64,000 nt of DNA from Symmetrospora coprosmae (taxonomy: Eukaryota > Basidiomycota > Cystobasidiomycetes > Symmetrosporaceae): assembly GCA_008802785.1 (NCBI GenBank), contig VUYT01000032.1, forward strand, positions 124,001 through 188,000, given 5' to 3'. Position 1 is the stretch's first letter. Each line of letters opens with the position of its first letter. The notes under the pieces were generated by a model, which searched no databases, was not told the origin of the DNA, and saw only the letters and a list, made by a program, of their open reading frames with translations. This document shows, piece by piece, positions 57,536 to 64,000 of this stretch. The position numbers and the translations under genes are program-made.

Positions 57536-60499
57536 ATGAGGCAGCAGCAACGGCAGCGGGATGGAAGAGGAAGAGGAAGAGGAACAAGACGAGCAACAGC
57601 GACAACGACAAACGCGACCGCTGCGGTGCTGGCCTTTCTAGTCGCAGCCGCCCAAGCCCAAGCTTCCCTCCCGCAGGTAGACACGCCACCCGTCCGTCCC
57701 TTCCAGGTCGAGCATGATACAATCGGGCGCGTCCCAGCCACGGCCGCAGGCAATGGCAACGGCACATCTCCTGCTTCCACTCACGCGGATCCGCCGGCGT
57801 CGCTCGGGCGGTACGGTCACAGCGCCGTCTACCTCCCTTACCAGAAGCGCGTCCTGTTTATCGGCGGGCAGGTCGGGACCGAAGGGACGTTCATCACGAA
57901 CGACGTCCTCGCCCTCGACATGTCGCAAGACTACAGCGCAGACAGTGGCGTTGCGTCCATATCGCCCGGCTCGAGCCTGGCCAACAGCCTGCCCTCCAAC
58001 CCGGCAAGGCTCGACGCGCTCTCGCTCAACTTGCCACCGAGCGCGTGGGCTTCGTGCGCCCTCGACGCAATGCAGCGCGTCTGGCTCATCGGCGGCGTCA
58101 CAAAGGACTGCGAGAACGACGCAAGCGCCTACGTCCTTGACATGTCGCTCGGTCTCGAGGCTGGGTGGATCCCGCTTGCACCGGGCGGCAGTCGCCCGCC
58201 CCGCCGCAGGCAGGCACAGGCAGTCGCGCTCAGCAACGGGTCCTACGCCTCGTCCATACACGTCTTTGCGGGCATTGCAGAGCCATACACCTGCTCCCTC
58301 GAGACGGTCGGCTACCTCGCCATGGATAGCTGGAATACCACGGGCGTGCAGGACAAGAGCGCAGTTGAGACTGTCCCGTGGAGACAGCCTGGGCAGGACA
58401 TACTTGGCATCCCTCCCCTCCACAAGAGGAACGGGGACGAGACAGAGAGGAAGCGACAGGAGGAGAGAATCGTCAAGCTATATCCAGATGGACCACCCGT
58501 CAGTGATTATGCAGCCGCAGCCCTCGGACAGGGCAAGGATGGACTCGTCTACCTTGGCGGCCAAGATGCGACTGGTCGCTTGCTGGCCATGGAAAGTGCG
58601 TTGCTGTACAACACGACAACTTCTGACTGGAGTGTGCAGGTACGCCTGTTTGCCTCACATCCGGCCCCATGGCCCTTCACTGACGCTCGAGCCTCGCACG
58701 AACAGCTCATATCGGGACAAGCACCCGACCCGCGGATAGGTCTAACGGCGACAACCCTCACCGACGACCTCATTGTCGTCCTTGGCGGTTCCGGCGTGCG
58801 CGGTGCACCGGAAAGGAGCCTCTATCTCCTCAATGTGTCTCTTCCGAACGAGTGGGCGTGGTCGCAGCCCGAACTCGCGCCTTCGAGCATGCCCAGCCCG
58901 TCAAGAAGCTGGCACACGTCGACCTTGACGAGCGAAGGCGTGCTCGTCGTGGCTTTCGGACTCGATGCAGAGACGCATCAGACAACGGAGGACATCATGT
59001 TCCTGCAGACGACAGAGAACGGCTCTCAGTGGGAGTGGACGCAGGCCAACCCGCTCGCCTCTGCAGGGACCCGCAGTCCGGTTGTGGCCGCCGTTGTCGA
59101 GTCGCACATGCCCGTGCACGCCGCGTCCGGCACCGTAACGGCGCAAGCGAACGCCCTCGTCCAGGCAGCCGCAGCAACCTTCTTGAGCGATTCTGAGTCG
59201 AGGCCGCACAACCCCAAGGCAGATCTTGTAGCTGGCCTGCCGGGCGGGAACGATCCGAATGGCAATGACGGGTACGTGACGGACCAGCCCGCCACGTACG
59301 TTCCGGCGACGTCGGCGCCTCCCACGCAGGAGCCGTCCATCGCAGACACAGCGCCGCCTTCTGCGTCTGCGACGCGCTCCTCATCGTCTCGCGCTGCCGC
59401 ATCTTCGACTACCTCCAGCAACACCAGCGATGGCCAATCAGCATTCACGCAGACCGGAGCGGGCGCCTCGACCACTACGAAGGCAATCGCGGGAAGCGTG
59501 ACAGCCCTCTTCGTCCTCGCAGTCGGCGCCGGGCTTGTCGGGCTATATATGCGCAAGAAGGCTGCGAAAGCGCAGGCAGCTGCCGGTCCCACGCCTGCGC
59601 TAATGAGCGAGGCAGGGCACGATGGTTCCGGCGCCGCTGGGGCCCTCGCGCTGCCACCTGTGTCGCAGCTGCTGTACACGCGCGCGGCACCGAGGCGGAT
59701 GCTGAGTCTGGGGAGCTCGATACACACTTCGCTTGGCAAAGGGACCAGCGGCGAGGCTGGCCGGCATACGAGCGCGAGAGGCCGCAGAGGCCACAGACAC
59801 GAGAATAGCGAAGGGGCTTTTGAGGCGCTCTCAGCGCAGGAGGCGCGCGAGGCGGTGGACGAGTTCGGGCGGCTGCCTCAGGTCGCCGAGGGCCCGTCAG
59901 GCGAGGATCGGAGTGACAATCTGGGCGCTGTGCCGGTGCTGCGGCGGACCGTTAGGCCTGGGGTACCGCATATGGCGTCCTCGGCGTCGGTCGAGAGCCA
60001 CGCGTCCGCCGCATCTGTCGCATCCATGCCCTTCCTTGGCAGCGTACCCATCATCAGCTCGCTGACTGCCGCTGGTCTGAGCGGAAACGGCAGCGGGAAT
60101 GGCATGCCCCCTCGCACGCTGCTGCGAAGTCACTCGATGAGCACCGCCAGCAGCGCCACGAGCCGATCAGATTACTCGGCTGCTGCGCTCACGGCACCTA
60201 TGCCGTCGGCAGAATTTGGGCGGGCGCGACCGACCGGACTGAGTACCGTTCAGTCGGTAGAGCAGCGGACAGGAGACCTGTCGGACCCTTTCGCCGATTT
60301 TGAAGAAGTGAGTCTCGCAGCCGTTTCGGGAGCTACATGGCACAACGAGGCTGAAATCCCCACGCGTTGTGCCTTTCCGCAGCTCCGGCAAGATGCACTC
60401 CCCATGCGCCACCCGGTTGCTCCATCATCGCCCGCACGCATCCGGAACATGCACAACCTGCCTCCAGCTCTAAGACCACATATCCCAGCCCATCTATGA
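57536..60499 (+). CDS. Single-pass membrane protein with kelch-type propeller
   Basis: One long exon, 987 residues. An Arg-rich start is followed by a hydrophobic signal segment (AAVLAFLVAAAQAQA). The luminal or outside part has kelch-like blades: YGHSAVYLPYQKRVLFIGGQ, ASCALDAMQRVWLIGGV, GLVYLGGQDATG, DDLIVVLGGSG and SRSWHTSTLTSEGVLVVAFG. A Ser/Thr-rich stalk precedes one membrane helix at about 647-672 (SVTALFVLAVGAGLVGLYM), then Arg/Lys-Lys and a 310-residue Ser-rich tail. The layout suggests a cell-surface or secretory-path sensor with a cytosolic tail, which is inference. Intron-free in a gene-dense, intron-rich neighbourhood. An upstream start would only lengthen the Arg-rich lead. Confidence 0.78.
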   Translation: MRQQQRQRDGRGRGRGTRRATATTTNATAAVLAFLVAAAQAQASLPQVDTPPVRPFQVEHDTIGRVPATAAGNGNGTSPASTHADPPASLGRYGHSAVYLPYQKRVLFIGGQVGTEGTFITNDVLALDMSQDYSADSGVASISPGSSLANSLPSNPARLDALSLNLPPSAWASCALDAMQRVWLIGGVTKDCENDASAYVLDMSLGLEAGWIPLAPGGSRPPRRRQAQAVALSNGSYASSIHVFAGIAEPYTCSLETVGYLAMDSWNTTGVQDKSAVETVPWRQPGQDILGIPPLHKRNGDETERKRQEERIVKLYPDGPPVSDYAAAALGQGKDGLVYLGGQDATGRLLAMESALLYNTTTSDWSVQVRLFASHPAPWPFTDARASHEQLISGQAPDPRIGLTATTLTDDLIVVLGGSGVRGAPERSLYLLNVSLPNEWAWSQPELAPSSMPSPSRSWHTSTLTSEGVLVVAFGLDAETHQTTEDIMFLQTTENGSQWEWTQANPLASAGTRSPVVAAVVESHMPVHAASGTVTAQANALVQAAAATFLSDSESRPHNPKADLVAGLPGGNDPNGNDGYVTDQPATYVPATSAPPTQEPSIADTAPPSASATRSSSSRAAASSTTSSNTSDGQSAFTQTGAGASTTTKAIAGSVTALFVLAVGAGLVGLYMRKKAAKAQAAAGPTPALMSEAGHDGSGAAGALALPPVSQLLYTRAAPRRMLSLGSSIHTSLGKGTSGEAGRHTSARGRRGHRHENSEGAFEALSAQEAREAVDEFGRLPQVAEGPSGEDRSDNLGAVPVLRRTVRPGVPHMASSASVESHASAASVASMPFLGSVPIISSLTAAGLSGNGSGNGMPPRTLLRSHSMSTASSATSRSDYSAAALTAPMPSAEFGRARPTGLSTVQSVEQRTGDLSDPFADFEEVSLAAVSGATWHNEAEIPTRCAFPQLRQDALPMRHPVAPSSPARIRNMHNLPPALRPHIPAHL

Positions 60500-60739
60500 A
60501 TATCAGAATGTGCAGGAGCCTCCCGCTCAACTTCGACTTTCCGCATGCTTGCGCTGAAGCAGATGGTCCAGCCGCTATATCCCTCTATACTCCGCAGCTG
60601 GGCCTGATGGTCCACCAAGACATGGTCACACCGGTAAAAAGGGGATGGCGCAATGAACGAGGGTACGCGTGCTATTTCGGCGCGATAGGTGTACAAGCTA
60701 TGACAGAGGTGCTCGTTGTACAGCAGATCATCGTTGCGC

Positions 60740-62484
60740 TCAGAGCGAGAACAATGTCCATAGGAGAGGAAGCAAAGCTATCCGAAAGTCGAGCTGCTGC
60801 CACCTGCCCATCGCGGCGTTCTTGATTGCACTGCCTGACCATCTCCGCCTCTCGGTGAGGGCAATGACGCCCATCTCGTTGCAGATGACGTTGCCCCACC
60901 GGTCCTTTGCGCGAGTAGCCTGGCCGTCCTTCTCGAGCGCTGCCTGGAGATAGCGCTGATCGTCTCCGCCTTGTGCGACAGCTTGGCCCCAGGCCAGTAG
61001 CTTATCGTCGTCTGGCTCCTGCAGCGTGAATGGGCGTGAGTACGACTGCGGGAGGGTGACTGCCTGTGCAGGGCACTGCCACGAGGCGCTGATGGGCGGC
61101 GGGCACGATGCGGCGACGAGATGGCAGACGTCGATGCATGGCGGCAGTTCCGAGTATGGGAATGCGGCGTCGGGCAGGAACTCCGTCCGGGATGTGTTTG
61201 CCGACGCGTGCTGGTACGTGTAGATCCGGCTGGCCCCGCTGTCATCGTCGTCGTCGTCATCCTGCCGCTTCTCCTCCTCGAGCGTGGGGGCCTGCGCAGC
61301 TGCGCCGGTGCGGTAGTCGACGCACCGCGGCATGCGGATCGCGCACAGCCACGAGCGGTACGCCTCGAGGCACTGCGAGCACGTCCGGACGCGCGAGTAC
61401 ATGCCTTGCTCGCTGCGCATCGGGCCGCCGCACGTGAAGGTCGACAATGTGAGATTGAAGCCCTCGATGTGGGGAGCGATCGAGGCGTTGTATAGGTCTA
61501 GTAGCGCGCCTGTGTCCAGAGCTGGTGGGGCTGGTACGCTGTAGGCCACGTCTGGACAGAAAGGGACGTCGAAAAGCAGGCGGCAGTTTGCATCTGTTCA
61601 GAACGGGCATGGGGTCAGCATGTTGCATGCCTGCATGCGTTGCATGACAGTCGCCACTCACTCCTTTTTGTGGCCAGGAATTGCCGCGAGAAGAGACGGG
61701 CACTCCCATCTACCGTTTGGCCATCTCTCGGCTGTATTCCCCACACGGTGTAGTTGGATCCCGTCTCGAGCCCGCTGATAGCGTATTGTACCTTCCTGCC
61801 CAGCGCTTCCGTCTCGTTCACTTGCCCACCCTCGGCAATGTCGAGCTCGACTACACCTCGCCGAGTCGTGGATGACGTGATGTTCCTGCCTCCAATCTGC
61901 GGGAGGGAGCGGATGTAGCAGGAGGAATTGGCGAGGTCGTTCCTGACGTCAGAGGAGAGCGCCAGCAAGGGCGTGTATGCAGGCTGGGCGTCGCTTCTCG
62001 CCGCGGAGTAGGTTGGACTCGTTAAGAGAGCCGTGACGTTGTCGGCGTCCTCGAAGGCGAAGAGGGGCAGCTTGTCGAGAGTGTGCCACGGCGTGTCGAC
62101 CTGCGCTATTCCCAGCTCGAAAGTCCAGTCCTCTGGCCTTCCTCTCCCAGACGGCGTCTGCGTGTCGAGGTGGATGACGAGGTCGCCGTTCGAGACGCTC
62201 CCGCTGACGTGCTCGTCGGGCGAGATGACGGGGACGGTGATGTTGCCGAAGCCGCCGTAGAGGCGTGAGCCATAGGTCCAAGTGTCGTTGGTGAAGGCTG
62301 TGAGGATGTCGACCTGCGACTGGTTGTACCCCTCTGGGGCGCTGCACAGGTTCAGGGTGAGCTGGACGGCGGTCTGCGCGGAGGAGAAGAGAGATGCAGG
62401 GAGAGTGTACGAGATGGCAGGGAGGGCTGCATTGGGTGCGAAGGTGACTGCAGTGGGGTAGGATGAGATGGTGGTGGCCGACAT
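60740..62484 (-). CDS. MID1: Mid1-like stretch-activated calcium channel subunit
   Basis: Exons 62484-61662 and 61593-60740 (68-nt intron) give 558 residues. The outside domain has many N-glycosylation sites and the Cys-rich block of Mid1/Ehs1: NANCRLLFDVPFCPDVAYSV, LSTFTCGGP, RVRTCSQCLEAYRSWLC, CIDVCHLVAASCPP and SWQCP. A weakly hydrophobic C-terminus (IALLPLLWTLFSL) could be a membrane or GPI-like anchor. With Cch1, Mid1 forms the plasma-membrane calcium channel opened by stretch, cold or mating pheromone. The model lacks a signal peptide: MSATTISSYPTAV starts where mature Mid1 begins, and a frame without ATG is open upstream to 62538, so a 5' exon is probably missing. Confidence 0.85.
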
Positions 62485-62799
62485 CCTGCGGCCTGGTGCC
62501 ACTGCGAGGCCACACAGGGGGGGAGCTGCACCCTGCAATGTCTTGCGCTTTCGTCCGTTCCGTTCAAAAGAGCGCTATGAGTGTGCTTTCCCCAGGCTGT
62601 GTGTGCATGTTGACGGTGGATAGCCGAACAGAGAGGGTCGGATGAGGCGCGTCCAAGTCTGTCGTCAGATACAGTATCAGGAACAAGCACGAGGGGACAG
62701 CCGCTCTCTCTCCTCCTCCTCACGCACATTATCAACCATAGCACAGCAACACTGCACGCACGCACGCCACTGCAGATACAAGCACGGACAGGGACAGAG
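62485..62799. promoter_or_regulatory. Divergent promoter between Mid1 and the deubiquitinase
   Basis: 315 bp between the two start codons. May also contain the missing first exon of the Mid1 gene on the minus strand; I found no convincing signal-peptide exon. Confidence 0.45.
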
Positions 62800-64000
62800 A
62801 TGGGCGCGTACGACCGAGCGTCGGTGCTCGAGATGGGCATTGACGCAGAGGACGTCGACAAGGCCGAGCGGCACTTTGGGCTGGCCAGCGTCACGACAGA
62901 AGGCGCCGTCAACTGGATATTCGAAGGGATGCCAGGCTATGACCCGGGCAGACCACTGCAGAACAGCAACAGCCACGCCGTCGTTCCGTACAATGCGTCT
63001 GGCCCGCCGGATCTCCCTGCCCCACCACCGGGCTGGGAGACGCACGAGAGACGGCCAGACCACTCTGGATGGGAAGCAGCAAACAGCCTGACGAGCATGC
63101 GCAATGAGGATGGCAGCAGCTCGCGGTACACGAGCTACAGGCATGACTCCAGCAACATGCACGAGGATGTGGCCCGGGCTGCGCAGCACGACAAGCAGAC
63201 TCAGGAACAGCAGCAGCATCACCCGTCGTCGCACGACGAGGACAGAGGGATTGCAGGAAGGAACGTCACGCCTGTCGGAGGCATGGACGGAGCAGGAGCA
63301 GGAACAGGGACGCGGACGGGGCCAGGAACAGCAGCCGGCTCGAGCTCGGGCAACCCGATAAACCTGACCTCGGCGCACGACTCGCCAATGCCGCCACTCG
63401 AGGATGCAGACGACCCAGAGCTTGCGAAAGCGCTAGCCTTGTCGCTCGCAGATACGCACCCGCAGCAGAGTCAGAGCCAAAGCTACCGCCACGGCAACAC
63501 CCTGTCCGTAGACACGGACAGGTCGGGGATGCCTCCGCTCGTGGCAAATGGCGGCACAGCCGGTCACTCTGCAGCCATGAGCCGGCAGACCTCGCGCACG
63601 CAGCAGCAGGAGGACGATGACATGGCCAAAGCGCTCAACATGAGCATGGCCGACATGCAGGCGAGTGCCACTCTCTCTGCTGCGGGAGGGGAAGAGGAGA
63701 GCATCGAGAAGCGGATACGACCGAACCTCGAGACGCCCATGGCGCTCGTCACACCCTCGTCGCTCTTCCTCTCCTACGTGCCTGCCGTCATCCACACGTT
63801 CTTCTACAACCTGCCCTTCCGTAACGCGCTGTTGGCGCTTGACTTTGGCTACGACAGCAAACCGGCCTCATTCGACAAATTCGAGACGGAGAAGCCGGCA
63901 GTGCTCACCCGTGCCTTGCTCAGTAGCACGTCGACGCCGCCACTCGATGCCGCCGTCAAGCTCGCCGCCTTGCAGCGCCTCTTTGCCTTCATGCTTGGCA
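62800..64000 (+). CDS. Ubiquitin carboxyl-terminal hydrolase with UBA and UIM motifs (5' part)
   Basis: The frame is open from the ATG at 62800 to the end of the window, 400 codons with no intron seen. The first 50 residues look like a UBA domain (RASVLEMGIDAEDVDKAERH, VNWIFEG). Two ubiquitin-interacting motifs follow at about 203 (DDPELAKALALSLAD) and 271 (DDDMAKALNMSMADM), with a Gly/Gln-rich linker. Then PSSLFLSYVPAVIHTFFYNL, FRNALLALDF and LAALQRLFAFML begin a helical USP-family region like that of USP25/28-type enzymes. The catalytic Cys, His and Asp would lie beyond the window, so activity cannot be judged. Confidence 0.75.
   Translation, partial: MGAYDRASVLEMGIDAEDVDKAERHFGLASVTTEGAVNWIFEGMPGYDPGRPLQNSNSHAVVPYNASGPPDLPAPPPGWETHERRPDHSGWEAANSLTSMRNEDGSSSRYTSYRHDSSNMHEDVARAAQHDKQTQEQQQHHPSSHDEDRGIAGRNVTPVGGMDGAGAGTGTRTGPGTAAGSSSGNPINLTSAHDSPMPPLEDADDPELAKALALSLADTHPQQSQSQSYRHGNTLSVDTDRSGMPPLVANGGTAGHSAAMSRQTSRTQQQEDDDMAKALNMSMADMQASATLSAAGGEEESIEKRIRPNLETPMALVTPSSLFLSYVPAVIHTFFYNLPFRNALLALDFGYDSKPASFDKFETEKPAVLTRALLSSTSTPPLDAAVKLAALQRLFAFMLG

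Noticed and set aside
57638-58423. Minus-strand frame of 261 residues over the kelch gene
   Set aside because: The plus-strand frame has kelch motifs and a signal peptide; the antisense frame is only a GC-composition shadow.
1-64000. tRNA or rRNA genes and mobile elements
   Set aside because: I looked for tRNA-like stem and T-loop patterns, reverse-transcriptase or transposase motifs and terminal repeats and saw none; a tRNAscan or repeat-library search would be needed to be certain.

Overview
The window looks like dense euchromatin from a basidiomycete fungus. Genes sit on both strands, about 28 in 64 kb. Most are broken by short introns of about 54-214 nt with GTRNGY-like donors. Coding sequence is GC-rich, with long Gln, Ser and Asp runs in the regulators. 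The transcription factor with a Zn2Cys6 cluster of the C-x8-C type, the large forkhead protein and the CarO-like opsin fit a smut-related yeast lineage (Ustilaginomycotina). That placement is inference from gene content, not a measured phylogeny. I saw no rRNA or tRNA genes, no CRISPR, and no transposon or virus-like element. Exon coordinates were read by eye and checked by reading-frame arithmetic.

Layout. 1-5.2 kb: the 5' part of an ExoIII-type AP endonuclease (-), an unknown coiled-coil gene (+) and an acyltransferase-3 membrane protein (-). 5.9-13 kb: a 1446-residue Zn2Cys6 activator (-) and an F-box/LRR protein (-). 13.7-19 kb: a Ser-rich protein and two tandem F-box paralogues (+). 19.5-26.3 kb: a 3-hydroxyisobutyrate-dehydrogenase-like enzyme and a giant forkhead factor (-), followed by a 1.7 kb leader. 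28-30.3 kb: two small coiled-coil genes (-). 31-32.4 kb: a microbial rhodopsin predicted to be a light-driven proton pump (-). 33.6-36.8 kb: mitoribosomal protein mL59 and an IKS1-type kinase (-).

37-42.8 kb is the most unusual stretch. Three divergent genes with HSF-type DNA-binding domains lie in tandem on the minus strand and share an exon boundary. A fourth, degenerate copy lies between them on the plus strand.

43.5-64 kb is mostly housekeeping. It holds an SPX-RING ubiquitin ligase (phosphate signalling), mitochondrial release factor 1, an RCC1-repeat protein (ATS1/KTI13-like), carnitine acetyltransferase, a thioredoxin-fold peroxiredoxin-like protein, methylenetetrahydrofolate reductase, a secreted/membrane kelch protein, a Mid1-type calcium-channel subunit and the start of a UBA/UIM deubiquitinase that runs off the window.

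The genes do not form one pathway. The recurring theme is regulation and environment sensing: light, stretch and calcium, phosphate, ubiquitin ligases, and five or six DNA-binding regulators.
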